Origin: JAWKXU01 sp964468045
Lineage (GTDB): Bacteria > Pseudomonadota > Alphaproteobacteria > Sphingomonadales > Sphingomonadaceae
DNA: 64,000 nt
Assembly: GCA_964468045.1 (NCBI GenBank)
Contig: CAYXTO010000014.1
Location: 1-64,000 of the forward strand
Direction: 5' to 3'
Shown: piece by piece, positions 1 through 8,591 of the stretch
How positions within the stretch are numbered: position 1 is the stretch's first letter
Layout of the letters: every line of letters starts with the position of its first letter
Translations under genes and position numbers: made by a program
Notes under the pieces: generated by a model
The model's database searches: none
What the model was told of the DNA's origin: nothing
The model's input: only the letters and a program-made list of their open reading frames with translations

Positions 1-209
1 CAATCCTCCTTACTTCACAACCTCAAATCTGTGCCATCGGTGCTGACGGGAAACATTGGCGCCTGGGCGCATTCCCTGATCCGGCCGCAGGAAAGCAAGC
101 CGAGCTTCCTGCAGAAGATTCATGCGCCGTTCCGATCCTTTTTCCGATTGCCACGATTGCGATCACGGGCTGGAAAGGCCCACAAGCGCGGATATTCCAT
201 GTGAACTGA
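1..209 (+). other. possible 3' end of an unidentified gene
   Basis: One forward frame is open from the left edge to a TGA at 207-209 and would end in a roughly 68-residue tail containing CAIGADGKHW and a short hydrophobic stretch (VPILFPIATIAI). I do not recognise a family. The opposite strand is also open over much of this stretch, as is common in high-GC DNA, so this may not be coding. The remainder up to the response regulator (210-457) holds no gene I can support, only the AT microsatellite. Confidence 0.2.
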
Positions 210-362
210 TCGATCGGGCGACGCCGGGGCGGGGGGATATTCAGGTCGATCCTTGGCGAAAATGGCAAGTCCGCCAGACCGTTGCACCGGTTGCAGGACA
301 CGACCGCATATAACTTCGCAACGAGCCTTAACCAATCGCTAGCAAGTCCGACATATCGCGCC

Positions 363-380
363 ATATATATATATATATAT
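363..380. repeat. (AT)9 dinucleotide tract
   Basis: Nine uninterrupted AT units lie about 78 bases upstream of the proposed response regulator start. Such a tract is out of character with the surrounding GC-rich DNA. It lies in the probable promoter or 5' leader and could melt easily or vary in length by slippage; both are inference. Confidence 0.9.
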
Positions 381-457
381 CGTTCGCAAAATTTCGCGGG
401 TGGTTTGCCCCTTCATTCGGTTTGCCGGGAGAGTCCAAAATCGAAAACGACGACCGA

Positions 458-1099
458 ATGCATCAGCCAAGCTCTGTCGACGTGCCTCACGTCTATGTTG
501 TCGATGACGATCAAGGAATACGCATATCGATATCCGCCCTGCTGTCCGCACTGTCGATCAGCGTGAAATCCTTCGCCGACCCTAATGATCTGCTTGATCA
601 TTGGGAACGGCTCGAACCCGGCATCATTCTGCTCGACATCCAGATGCCGGGTCGCAACGGACTGGACCTGCTCGAGGAGCTTCGCGCACGCGATTGCCAT
701 TGGCCGACCGCGGTCATCACCGCGCACGCAGCGATCCCATTGGCGGTGCGTGCGATGAAGCTGGGCGCCATCGAATTCCTGGAAAAGCCCTTTACGCAAC
801 CGCAGCTGGAAGCGGCGATCAGCGATGGATTGGAGCGCTTGCCGGCGGCAGCTCTCAAATCCGTCCGATACCGGCGTGCGCGCGAGCTGAGCCGTGCGCT
901 CAGCCCGCGTCAGCGACAGATATTCGATGGCGTGGCGGATGGGTTGAGCAACAAGGAAATCGCAAGAAACCTTGGAATCAGCCATCGCACCGTCGAAGCC
1001 TACCGCATGGATATGATGAACCGCCTGGGCTTGCAGAGCCTGATGGAACTGATCGAGCTCAAGCCGATCATCGCCGAAATCGAACGGGACGATTGCTGA
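458..1099 (+). CDS. FixJ/NarL-family two-component response regulator
   Basis: This 213-residue protein has an N-terminal receiver domain and a C-terminal LuxR-type helix-turn-helix. The acidic pocket is D16-D17, the phospho-acceptor is D60 in LLDIQMPG, and the conserved lysine sits in FLEKPF. The DNA-binding part contains LSPRQRQIFDG, then SNKEIARNLGIS and HRTVEAY, typical of FixJ-like activators. The ATG at 458 is chosen because the receiver fold begins about ten residues later; an upstream TTG at 422 is also in frame. Neither has a clear Shine-Dalgarno sequence. No histidine kinase is adjacent, so its partner is unknown, although the next gene is a c-di-GMP enzyme. Confidence 0.9.
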   Translation: MHQPSSVDVPHVYVVDDDQGIRISISALLSALSISVKSFADPNDLLDHWERLEPGIILLDIQMPGRNGLDLLEELRARDCHWPTAVITAHAAIPLAVRAMKLGAIEFLEKPFTQPQLEAAISDGLERLPAAALKSVRYRRARELSRALSPRQRQIFDGVADGLSNKEIARNLGISHRTVEAYRMDMMNRLGLQSLMELIELKPIIAEIERDDC

Positions 1100-1262
1100 C
1101 CGATCCTCGCCGGGAAATGGCGTGGAGCACATTGGTTCTCCGCCGAAAAATCGCCAGCGCCTTGCCGCAGGCAGCCGATAGCCGCCAGGAAAATTCCCCA
1201 TCGGACAGGAAATCGGGCCGCCCGTAAACGCAACCTTTACCCTGATGAATTAACCGGGCGCG

Positions 1263-3293
1263 ATGAATGAGGAGCCATTCTCGGGGTCAGCGTCTCATCC
1301 GGCCATGAAGGCATTCAGAAGCCTGGGCAGGCTCGTCTTCGAACGGGAAGAGGCCATATTCGCCCAGGAATACGCGCAATCGCTGTCGAGCCGGGCGCCT
1401 CTGCTCTATTGCGTGCTGCTGTTCAACATGGCGGTACTCGTCGCCAATTTCATCAACACTGCGCCCGCATGGCTGTCCATCGCCTGTCCGCTCGCCATTG
1501 CGCCGTTTGTCGTCCTTCGCGCGATCTACTGGCTCCCCTCGAGCGTCGCGCGCCGCACGGTGGCGACATTGCGTGCCGATCTGCGGACGATGACGGTGGT
1601 CGAGCCGGCGATCGCGTTGGTCGCCGTGCTATGGGCCCTCGTACTCTACAACTGGGGCAATGATACCCAGCAGAGCCTTATCCATTACATGGTGTCCATC
1701 ACCAGCTTCGTCGCGATCATGGGCCTGACCCAGACTCCCAGCATCGCGATACGAATCGCGGCAGCCGTCATCATACCGTCCAGCGCCTGGTTCATGATAC
1801 AGGATCACCCGAACGGAATGCTGGTCGCGCTGGCCCAGCCGGTGGTCACGATCCTGATCCTGGCGGTGGTCGCAAGCCATCACCGCGATTTCGTCAAGCT
1901 CCTGCAATCGCGTGCGGAGATCGAGGTGCGGCGCCGGGATGCCACGGAATTTGCCGAAATCAACCAGCATCTCGCGGCTACCGATTCATTGACCGGCGCA
2001 CCCAACCGGCGCGCCATCCTGGACAAACTGGACAGGGCGCTCGCCGCGCAGCCGGACGATGCTCCCTGGCTCGCGGTGATCGATCTCGACGGCTTCAAGG
2101 GTATCAACGACACCTATGGCCATGCCGGCGGCGACACCGTTCTTTGTGCGGTGGCGCGGCGCATCGCCGGCAACCCCTTCGTCAAGGCGTTCGGCCGGCT
2201 GGGCGGAGATGAATTCGCCCTGATCCTTTCCGGGCACTTGTCGATGGAAGACGCGATTTCGGCCATGACCTTGCTTGCCGGTGATATCGAGGAGCGGATC
2301 GCCTATAATTCTGAGCTCCTCAGGATCGGCTGCTCGATCGGCCTCCATCGCGCCCAGCCCGGCAGCGAGGTGACCGATTGCCTGGAACGGGCGGATTCCG
2401 TCCTCTATCGCGCGAAGCGGCAGACGAAAGCGAAGGTGGCCGTCTTTGAAGCGCAGGATGAAGCCGCGCTGGAAGAGCGCAGGACCATCACCCGGGTCTT
2501 CAACTCGACGAACCTGATGGAGCAGATCTCCGTGGTCTTCCAGCCGGTTGTCGACATCGATACGGACCAGATCGTGAGCCTCGAAGCGCTGGCCCGGTGG
2601 AGCCCGGATGGTGAAACGTGGTACCTGCCGAGGCGGTTCGTAGATATCGCGGAATCGACCGGCCGGATCGCCCAGCTGACCGACGCCGTGCTGTCGAAGA
2701 GCCTGCGCGAATGTCCGGCATGGGAATATGGCTGCTCGATATCGGTCAACCTGTCCGCCGCCGATATCATCGGGGACGGTGCGCCGGAACGGCTCGCCAA
2801 GGTTGCGCGGGATGCCTGCGCGCCGAACGAGGCGGTTATCTTCGAGATCACCGAAGCGGCGGTCCTTTCCGATTACGAAGATGCCGCCGCCAATCTCGCG
2901 CTGCTGCGCTCGATGGGCTTCCGGATCGCGCTGGACGACTTCGGCACCGGCCAGTCGAGCCTCAGCCATGTCCATCGCTTGCCCCTGAACCAGATCAAGA
3001 TCGACAGCAGCTTCGCCAGCGTGCTGGAAGTGAACGGTGAAGCCCGGGCGATCACCAGCACCATTCTTGCCCTGGCTCGCCAGCTCCATCTTGATTGCAC
3101 GATCGAAGGGATCGAGACCGTCCATCAGCTGGCGGCGGCGCGCGCGCTGGGCGTGAGGCATGTGCAGGGCTATGTATTCGGCAAGCCGATGAACGCGGCG
3201 CAGGCCCTGGGGGCCTTGTCGAGCTCGCCCAATGCGGCGGTTCCTCATTCCTTCCATGAAGGCATAGTGCAGCTGCGCACCCTGAGGGGATAG
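1263..3293 (+). CDS. membrane GGDEF-EAL c-di-GMP turnover protein
   Basis: The 676-residue protein begins with about 200 residues carrying several hydrophobic segments (roughly residues 45-190), predicting an inner-membrane sensor region. A GGDEF domain follows, with an intact signature at about residues 314-318 (RLGGDEFALI), then an EAL domain with intact EAL at 441-443 and DDFGTG near 557. All key motifs of both diguanylate cyclase and phosphodiesterase are present, so it could make or break cyclic di-GMP; the net direction cannot be read from sequence. It lies 163 bases downstream of the response regulator on the same strand and converges on the SDR gene. Confidence 0.92.
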   Translation: MNEEPFSGSASHPAMKAFRSLGRLVFEREEAIFAQEYAQSLSSRAPLLYCVLLFNMAVLVANFINTAPAWLSIACPLAIAPFVVLRAIYWLPSSVARRTVATLRADLRTMTVVEPAIALVAVLWALVLYNWGNDTQQSLIHYMVSITSFVAIMGLTQTPSIAIRIAAAVIIPSSAWFMIQDHPNGMLVALAQPVVTILILAVVASHHRDFVKLLQSRAEIEVRRRDATEFAEINQHLAATDSLTGAPNRRAILDKLDRALAAQPDDAPWLAVIDLDGFKGINDTYGHAGGDTVLCAVARRIAGNPFVKAFGRLGGDEFALILSGHLSMEDAISAMTLLAGDIEERIAYNSELLRIGCSIGLHRAQPGSEVTDCLERADSVLYRAKRQTKAKVAVFEAQDEAALEERRTITRVFNSTNLMEQISVVFQPVVDIDTDQIVSLEALARWSPDGETWYLPRRFVDIAESTGRIAQLTDAVLSKSLRECPAWEYGCSISVNLSAADIIGDGAPERLAKVARDACAPNEAVIFEITEAAVLSDYEDAAANLALLRSMGFRIALDDFGTGQSSLSHVHRLPLNQIKIDSSFASVLEVNGEARAITSTILALARQLHLDCTIEGIETVHQLAAARALGVRHVQGYVFGKPMNAAQALGALSSSPNAAVPHSFHEGIVQLRTLRG

Positions 3294-3372
3294 CAATGCC
3301 AGCGCGTTGGGGTCGATACAGGGTGCCAAGAGCGCATGCGTGCCTCCAAAGTAAAGCCGTGTGCCTGTGTGA

Positions 3373-4152
3373 TTAGAATGTGCCCGGGTAAGTACCGCCG
3401 TCGAGCAGCAGATTCTGGCCATTGATATAGCCGGCGAGATCGCTGGCAAGGAAAGCGCAGGCCGCCCCGAACTCCTCCGGACGACCCAGCCTTCCGGTCG
3501 GGTTGAGCCGGGGCTTCTCGGCCCATATCTCCTCAAAGCTCAGGCCGCGCGCGTCTGCCTCTGTCTGGGCGAGATGCCGCAAGCGGTCGGTCGCGAAAGA
3601 GCCGGGCAGCAGATTGTTGATGGTGACGCCATCTCGCGCGACCTGCCGGGCAAGCCCCGCCATGAAGCCTGTCAGGCCGGAACGGGCGCCGTTGGACAGA
3701 CCCAGGGAAGGCAGCGGCGCCTTGACCGCGGAGGAGGTGATGTTGATGATCCTGCCCCAGCGGCGCTGCCGCATCCCGCCGATGCACTGCCGAACGAACT
3801 GGATCGGCGCGATCATGTTCGCGCGGACCGCCGCATTCCATTCCGCCTCGCCCCAATCCTCGAAATTCCCCGGTGGCGGCCCCGCCGCGTTGGTGACGAG
3901 TATGTCCGGCTGAGGCAGGGCGCGAAGAAGATCATTGCGGCCGCCTTCCTCCGTCACATCGGCCGCCAAGCCTTGTATCGGAACGCCCACTTCCGCCGAG
4001 AGCCTTTCGCAGGCCTCCTTCAGCCCGTTTTCCGATCTTCCGTTCAGCAGGACATTCGCGCCGGCCTTTGCGAGCGTGGAAGCGCAGGCAAATCCCAGGC
4101 CCTTTGACGATCCGCAGACGATTGCATTCCTGCCGGTCAGGCCAAGATCCAT
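3373..4152 (-). CDS. SDR-family oxidoreductase with non-canonical active site
   Basis: This 259-residue Rossmann protein has a cofactor loop GSSKGLG near residue 14, NAAG at 88-91 and the C-terminal pattern GQNLLLDGGTYPG, like FabG-type 3-oxoacyl reductases. The start at 4152 is supported by AGGAG eight bases upstream; a longer frame to 4341 exists but lacks that support. Aligning the usual YxxxK helix with LSNGARSGLTGF puts Ser153 where the catalytic Tyr should be and Arg157 where the Lys should be. A known subgroup of FabG-like SDRs also lacks a perfect tetrad, so this is probably inherited rather than damage. Substrate unknown. It is divergent from the hemerythrin operon. Confidence 0.85.
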   Translation of the reverse strand: MDLGLTGRNAIVCGSSKGLGFACASTLAKAGANVLLNGRSENGLKEACERLSAEVGVPIQGLAADVTEEGGRNDLLRALPQPDILVTNAAGPPPGNFEDWGEAEWNAAVRANMIAPIQFVRQCIGGMRQRRWGRIINITSSAVKAPLPSLGLSNGARSGLTGFMAGLARQVARDGVTINNLLPGSFATDRLRHLAQTEADARGLSFEEIWAEKPRLNPTGRLGRPEEFGAACAFLASDLAGYINGQNLLLDGGTYPGTF

Positions 4153-4253
4153 GAAAGCAACTCCTGGAAACAGAGATGGGGATAGCTGCATATCGGACCG
4201 GCGGGCCGCCGTTAACCCCGTGACGACGATCGAATCCGCAACGCTCGGATCGC

Positions 4254-4278
4254 GGAACCTCCCGGAAACTGGCCCGTT
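4254..4278 (+). promoter_or_regulatory. EcfG-type general stress promoter
   Basis: GGAAC at 4254-4258, then 16 bases, then CGTT at 4275-4278. This matches the alphaproteobacterial EcfG consensus (GGAAC-N16/17-CGTT) exactly. It ends 28 bases before the hemerythrin ATG, a normal leader length. It should put the hemerythrin-PLD-folE run under the PhyR-NepR-EcfG general stress response (known for the class; inferred here). Confidence 0.8.
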
Positions 4279-4306
4279 TTCCCTGCAAATGTGAAAAGGG
4301 AACATA

Positions 4307-4798
4307 ATGGGCGACAACACCGATATTTTCGCGCGGCTCAAGCAGGATCACGACCGCCAGCGGGCTATCCTGGACAAGCTGGAGCAAACGCATGGCGACA
4401 GCGACGATCGCCGCGCCTGGTTCGAACAATTCACCATCGATGCCAAGAGCCATGCCGCGGCGGAGGAGCAGGCGCTTTATTCGACCATGATGCGCAAGCC
4501 GGAAACCACGGATGAAACCCGCCATTCGGTGGCGGAGCATCACGAGATCGAGGAGGCGCTGAATGACATCGCCGCCACCGACATGTCGTCCGATGCCTGG
4601 CTCATCAAGTTCAAGGAGCTGAAGCATCGTTACCTTCATCATATCGAGGAGGAAGAGGACGAACACTTCCCCGATTTCGCGAAATTTCTTACGGAAGAGG
4701 ATACCCGGCACATGCGCGCCGTCTTCGAGCGCCGAAAGAAGGAGGAGGAGGCGGAGGCCGAGGTGACGCCGGAAAAGAAGGATGACGCCAAGGAATAA
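4307..4798 (+). CDS. hemerythrin-domain protein
   Basis: The 163-residue cytoplasmic protein has the spaced His/Glu pattern of a di-iron hemerythrin four-helix bundle: H15 in QDHDRQ, H49 with E53 in HAAAEE, H78-H79 with E82 in EHHEIEE, and H112 onward in HHIEEEEDEH. The last 30 residues are a charged Glu/Lys tail of unknown role. An AAAAGGGA ribosome site lies just upstream. It is first in a three-gene run, 14-20 bases from the phospholipase D-like gene, and sits behind a perfect EcfG-type promoter. A role in oxygen, NO or iron handling under stress is inferred from the family. Confidence 0.9.
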   Translation: MGDNTDIFARLKQDHDRQRAILDKLEQTHGDSDDRRAWFEQFTIDAKSHAAAEEQALYSTMMRKPETTDETRHSVAEHHEIEEALNDIAATDMSSDAWLIKFKELKHRYLHHIEEEEDEHFPDFAKFLTEEDTRHMRAVFERRKKEEEAEAEVTPEKKDDAKE

Positions 4799-4818
4799 GC
4801 CACGGGGGAGGGTTGGCG

Positions 4819-6348
4819 GTGGAAACAGCAAGCGCGGAAAACGGGAGCACGTCTTCGGACATCGACCCGGACCAATCCGTCGAGCCGGGCGTATGGCGCT
4901 ATGCAACGGCGGCCCGGGCGCATGTGGTGATCGATGGCGGCCCTTACTTTGAGCTGATGCAGGATGCGATGCTGCGGGCGAGGCAGCGCATCCTGCTGAT
5001 CGGCTGGGATTTCGATACAAGAATTCATCTGGTGAGGGGGCGGCGCTGGTGGAATATCCGCAAGCGGGGAACCTACCCCTCCAGGCTGGGGGCATTCATC
5101 CCCTGGCTGGTGCGCCGCCGCAAATCCCTGCAGGTGAACCTGCTCAAATGGAATGTGAGCATCATCACCATTCTTTTGCGGGGAACGATGGGTCTCGATA
5201 TCCTGCGCTGGCGTCTGGCACGGCGGATCCAGCTGAAGTTCGATTCCGCTCATCCGGTCGGGTGCAGCCATCATCAGAAGATCGTGGTGATCGACGATTG
5301 CTTTGCGGTGTGCGGCGGCATCGACATGACGGCGGGACGATGGGATACTCGCGATCACATTGAAGACGATCCGCGTCGCACGACGCCGAGAGGGCGCCCA
5401 TGCGGCCCGTGGCATGACGCGACGATGATGCTGGAAGGGGAAGCGGCGGCCTGTCTGGGCGTGCTGGGAAGACGCCGGTGGGAGCATGCCGGCGGCCGGC
5501 CGCTGCCAATGTCTACCCCCCAGAAGGAAAGCCCATGGCCGGAAGCCCTTGAGCCCGAGTTCCGCGATGTGGAGATCGGGATTGCCCGAACCCGTGCGGA
5601 ACATGGCGATTGCGGGGAAATACGTGAGATCGAGCAATTGTTCATGCGGCATATCCGCCGTGCCCGGCATTTCGTCTATATCGAAAGCCAGTATTTCGCG
5701 TCGCGGGCGATCGGGGAAGCGATAGCGGCCCGGCTCGCGGAGGACGATCCTCCGGAATTCATTCTGGTGATGCCGCTGACAGCGGAAGGCTGGCTGGAGC
5801 AGCAGGCGATGGATGGCGCCCGGATCCGGCTGATCCGCGCGCTTGGCGAAAAGGATCCCAAGGGCCGGTTTCGGGTCTATGTGCCCTATACCGGTGACAC
5901 GCCGATCTATGTCCATGCCAAGATCATGATCGTGGACGACGAGATCCTTCGCATCGGCTCGGCCAATATGAACAATCGCTCGCAGGGGCTGGATAGTGAA
6001 TGCGATCTCTTCATCGATGTTGCGCGGCCGGCCAATGCTCATGCCGGCGATGCCATCCGGGCGCTGCGCCATTCCTTGCTGGCGGAGCATTGCGGGCTGG
6101 AGCCGTCGGCGGTCGGCCCCATGCTGGAATCTTGCGGTTCCATGGCAAGAATGATCGACAACGCGCCCCGAGACGGACAAAAGACACTTCGATTGTTCGA
6201 GCTTCCCGAACTGGGCGAGATGGAGCAGGCTATGGCCGACAATGCCGTGCTTGATCCGGAAAGCCCCGAAGAGATGTTCGAACCCATCGGTCGCCGCCGG
6301 GGCCTTTTCCGGCGCGGAAGCATCTTGCGGCGGCCAAGAGGAAACTAA
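4819..6348 (+). CDS. phospholipase D-family protein (two HKD motifs)
   Basis: This protein of about 509 residues has two complete HxKx4D motifs, H152-x-K154...D159 and H366-x-K368...D373, each followed by a GG/GS turn (CGGIDM and GSANMN), as in bacterial cardiolipin synthase and PLD-type phosphodiesterases. GTG 4819 is preferred because GGGGGAGGG sits at ideal spacing; a TTG at 4813 would overlap that site. There is no obvious N-terminal membrane helix, which argues against a classic ClsA, although a phospholipid substrate is still likely. It lies between the hemerythrin gene and folE with 13-20 base gaps and is probably cotranscribed from the stress promoter. Confidence 0.88.
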   Translation: METASAENGSTSSDIDPDQSVEPGVWRYATAARAHVVIDGGPYFELMQDAMLRARQRILLIGWDFDTRIHLVRGRRWWNIRKRGTYPSRLGAFIPWLVRRRKSLQVNLLKWNVSIITILLRGTMGLDILRWRLARRIQLKFDSAHPVGCSHHQKIVVIDDCFAVCGGIDMTAGRWDTRDHIEDDPRRTTPRGRPCGPWHDATMMLEGEAAACLGVLGRRRWEHAGGRPLPMSTPQKESPWPEALEPEFRDVEIGIARTRAEHGDCGEIREIEQLFMRHIRRARHFVYIESQYFASRAIGEAIAARLAEDDPPEFILVMPLTAEGWLEQQAMDGARIRLIRALGEKDPKGRFRVYVPYTGDTPIYVHAKIMIVDDEILRIGSANMNNRSQGLDSECDLFIDVARPANAHAGDAIRALRHSLLAEHCGLEPSAVGPMLESCGSMARMIDNAPRDGQKTLRLFELPELGEMEQAMADNAVLDPESPEEMFEPIGRRRGLFRRGSILRRPRGN

Positions 6349-6361
6349 GGGGGTGACATAG

Positions 6362-6970
6362 ATGAGCAGCCTGGAGGGCCCGGATGAGGACCAGCCCCAT
6401 GCCAAGCCGCCGGTTCCTGAGGAAATACAGGACGCGATCCGGACCTTGATCCGCTGGGCGGGCGACGACCCGAACCGCGAGGGGCTGCTTGATACGCCCA
6501 AGCGCGTCGCGCGGGCCTGGAAAGAGTATTGCGTCGGTTATACGGAAGATCCGTCCATCCATCTTTCCCGCGTGTTCGAGGAAGTCGGGGGTTATGACGA
6601 GATCGTGCTCCTCAAGGACATACCATTCCAGTCCCACTGCGAACATCACCTGGCGCCGATCATCGGCAAGGCGGCGATTGCCTATCTCCCCGACAAGCGG
6701 GTCGTGGGCATATCGAAGCTGGCGCGTGTCCTTCATGGTTTCGCGAGGCGCCTGCAGATCCAGGAAAGACTGACCGCCGAAGTCGCCCAGTGCATATGGG
6801 ACAATCTGCAGCCGCTTGGCGTGGCCGTCGTGATAGATGCCAGCCACGCCTGCATGACGGCGCGCGGCGTTCGCACGCCCGGCGTTTCGATGGTCACTAG
6901 CCAGGTGATGGGCACTTTCCGCCAGGATGAAAGAAGCCGCAAGGAAGTGCTGAGCCTGATGGGGTACTAA
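6362..6970 (+). CDS. folE: GTP cyclohydrolase I (FolE)
   Basis: This 202-residue enzyme catalyses GTP to 7,8-dihydroneopterin triphosphate, the first step of tetrahydrofolate and pterin synthesis. The zinc ligands of type IA enzymes are all visible: C93 and H96 in FQSHCEHH, and C164 in SHACMTARG. TPKRVARAW near residue 45 is also characteristic. Length fits the family. It is the third gene after hemerythrin and the PLD-like protein, 13 bases from the latter, with GGGGGTGA ahead of the ATG. A pterin gene in a stress-promoter operon is a little unexpected. Confidence 0.95.
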   Translation: MSSLEGPDEDQPHAKPPVPEEIQDAIRTLIRWAGDDPNREGLLDTPKRVARAWKEYCVGYTEDPSIHLSRVFEEVGGYDEIVLLKDIPFQSHCEHHLAPIIGKAAIAYLPDKRVVGISKLARVLHGFARRLQIQERLTAEVAQCIWDNLQPLGVAVVIDASHACMTARGVRTPGVSMVTSQVMGTFRQDERSRKEVLSLMGY

Positions 6971-6975
6971 TTCGA

Positions 6976-7146
6976 CGGGATGACGGGAGGGAATGGGCGT
7001 ACCTCCGTCATTCCCGCCCTTCGACTGGCTCAGGATAAACTGCCCTGCGGGCAAGCGGGAACCTAGAGCGAGTTGGAGTTAAACTGACTGGATCCCCGTT
7101 TTCACGGGGATGACGAAAGAGGGACTGGCGTACCCTCCTTTGTCAT
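6976..7146. repeat. cluster of intergenic palindromic repeats
   Basis: Three elements sit in the folE-SDR gap. Copy A (6976-7016) has arms ATGACGGGAGG and CCTCCGTCAT. A middle element (about 7014-7041) contains CCCTTCGACTGGCTCAGG. Copy B (7092-7146) has a perfect hairpin, ATCCCCG and CGGGGAT around TTTTCA, followed by arms ATGACGAAAGAGGG and CCCTCCTTTGTCAT. A and B share GATGACG at the left, GGCGTAC in the loop and GTCATT at the right, so they look like diverged copies. They resemble REP-like repeats scattered in sphingomonad genomes (from memory) and may also terminate folE transcription. Confidence 0.75.
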
Positions 7147-7205
7147 TTGTGCGATACGCTGTATCGATCATTTGCCCAATCAGATCCGAGCAAGGGAGAG
7201 AAGAA

Positions 7206-7892
7206 ATGGCCAATGTCGTTATTGCCGGGGCGAGCAGGGGAATTGGCCTTGCTCTGGTCGAAGCATATGTGGAAGCGGGCGATCATGTGTTCGCCCTGTG
7301 CCGCGATCCCGCCGGCGCCGGCCGGTTGAACGATCTCGCCGGAAGCAAGCCGGGTGCGATCACCATCGGCCAGGTCGACTTTGCGGACGGCGGCTCGATC
7401 GACCGCGCCGCCGAAGCGATTGGCGATGCGCCGGTGGACCTGCTGATCAATGTCGCCGGCATCATCCGCATGGAAAGCGGGCCGGAAGACAGGAACTTCG
7501 ACAACTGGCGCGAATCGTTCGAAGTCATGGTCGTGGGGCCGTTCCACATGACGCAGGCCCTGCTTCCCAATCTGGAGCGAGCCAGGGGCAAGGTGATCAC
7601 CATTTCCAGCCAGGTCGGCGCCTCGACCTGGGGAATTGGCGGGTTTTACTCCTACGGCGCGGCCAAGGCCGCGGTAAATCGCGCGATGAAAAGCCTGGCG
7701 GTGGATCTCGAACCGCGCGGCATTGCCGTTGCCGTGGTCCATCCCGGCTACGTTCTTACCGATATGGGCGGGCCGGATGCGGAAATAACGCCGCAGGAAA
7801 GCGCCGGCGGAATTCGGGATGTGGCAGCCAGGCTGACCGTGAAGGACACCGGCCGCTTCTGGAAATGGAACGGCGAGCCGCACCCCTGGTAA
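7206..7892 (+). CDS. classical SDR-family oxidoreductase
   Basis: This 228-residue protein has the cofactor loop GASRGIG at residues 8-14, NVAG near 82, catalytic serine at 134-135, and Tyr150 with Lys154 in YSYGAAK, so the active site is intact. The ATG at 7206 is preferred over an in-frame codon at 7110 because GGGAGAGAAG directly precedes it and the Rossmann strand starts at residue 3. It resembles CsgA or sniffer-like short SDRs; the substrate is unknown. It stands alone after the repeat cluster and converges with the peroxiredoxin gene. Confidence 0.9.
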   Translation: MANVVIAGASRGIGLALVEAYVEAGDHVFALCRDPAGAGRLNDLAGSKPGAITIGQVDFADGGSIDRAAEAIGDAPVDLLINVAGIIRMESGPEDRNFDNWRESFEVMVVGPFHMTQALLPNLERARGKVITISSQVGASTWGIGGFYSYGAAKAAVNRAMKSLAVDLEPRGIAVAVVHPGYVLTDMGGPDAEITPQESAGGIRDVAARLTVKDTGRFWKWNGEPHPW

Positions 7893-7936
7893 GGCAAGGC
7901 TCGCCGCAAATTCCCTTCAGGCGGGATGGGCGGCTT

Positions 7937-8416
7937 TCAAAGCTGCCCGAGCATGTGTTCGGCTGAACTCACCTGGAATGCGCCCGGTTCTTCCACGTTG
8001 AGTTGTTCGACCACACCGTCATTCACCACCATCGAGAAGCGCTGGCCGCGTGTGCCGAGCCCGAAGCCCGAACCATCCATGGTCAGGCCTATGGCCTGGG
8101 CGAAATCGGCGTTGCCATCGGACAGCATGGTGATGTCCGAAGAGCCGTCGGCCTTGTTCCACGCGCCCATCACGAATGCATCGTTCACTGCGGTGCAGGC
8201 AATCTCATCCACGCCCTTGGCCTTGAGTTCGTTCGCCTTTTCCACGAAGCTGGGAAGGTGCTTGGCCGAGCAGGTGGGCGTGAAAGCGCCCGGGACCGAG
8301 AAAAGAGCAACCTTCTTGCCCGCGAAATAGTCGGTCGACTGGACCTTTTCCGGGCCGTTCTCGGTGACTTTCACCAGAGTAACGTCCGGCAGCTTGTCAC
8401 CCACGGAAATCGTCAT
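7937..8416 (-). CDS. Prx5-type peroxiredoxin
   Basis: The 159-residue protein reduces peroxides with a thiol. The peroxidatic cysteine is C49 in PGAFTPTCS, matching the PxxxTxxC motif. C74 in EIACTAV is the only other cysteine, in the position seen in Prx5/PMP20-like proteins, where it is usually not the resolving residue. The ATG at 8416 has AAGGA seven bases upstream; a GTG three bases earlier is also in frame. It is convergent with the SDR gene and divergent from the small secreted protein gene. No glutaredoxin domain is fused, so reduction is probably by glutathione/glutaredoxin or thioredoxin. Confidence 0.93.
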   Translation of the reverse strand: MTISVGDKLPDVTLVKVTENGPEKVQSTDYFAGKKVALFSVPGAFTPTCSAKHLPSFVEKANELKAKGVDEIACTAVNDAFVMGAWNKADGSSDITMLSDGNADFAQAIGLTMDGSGFGLGTRGQRFSMVVNDGVVEQLNVEEPGAFQVSSAEHMLGQL

Positions 8417-8591
8417 CACAGCATCCTTTCATAGTTCCCGTCAGGGCTATGCCTTGTCATTTCGGGAGAGCCGACGCAACCGCGATGATGGGAAATGGTT
8501 AATTCCTCTCAACCGTGCACCTTTAAGAAGGAGTAAAGGGTTCGGTTCATTCTCCGGCTTACGGGTATCGGGGCCCGTCGGAGACTTGAAG

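Noticed and set aside
1986..3536. Long antisense frames under the GGDEF-EAL gene, and likewise under divL, addA, mfd and recG
   Set aside because: They lie fully opposite genes with clear motifs, lack ribosome sites and domain patterns, and are expected in high-GC coding DNA.
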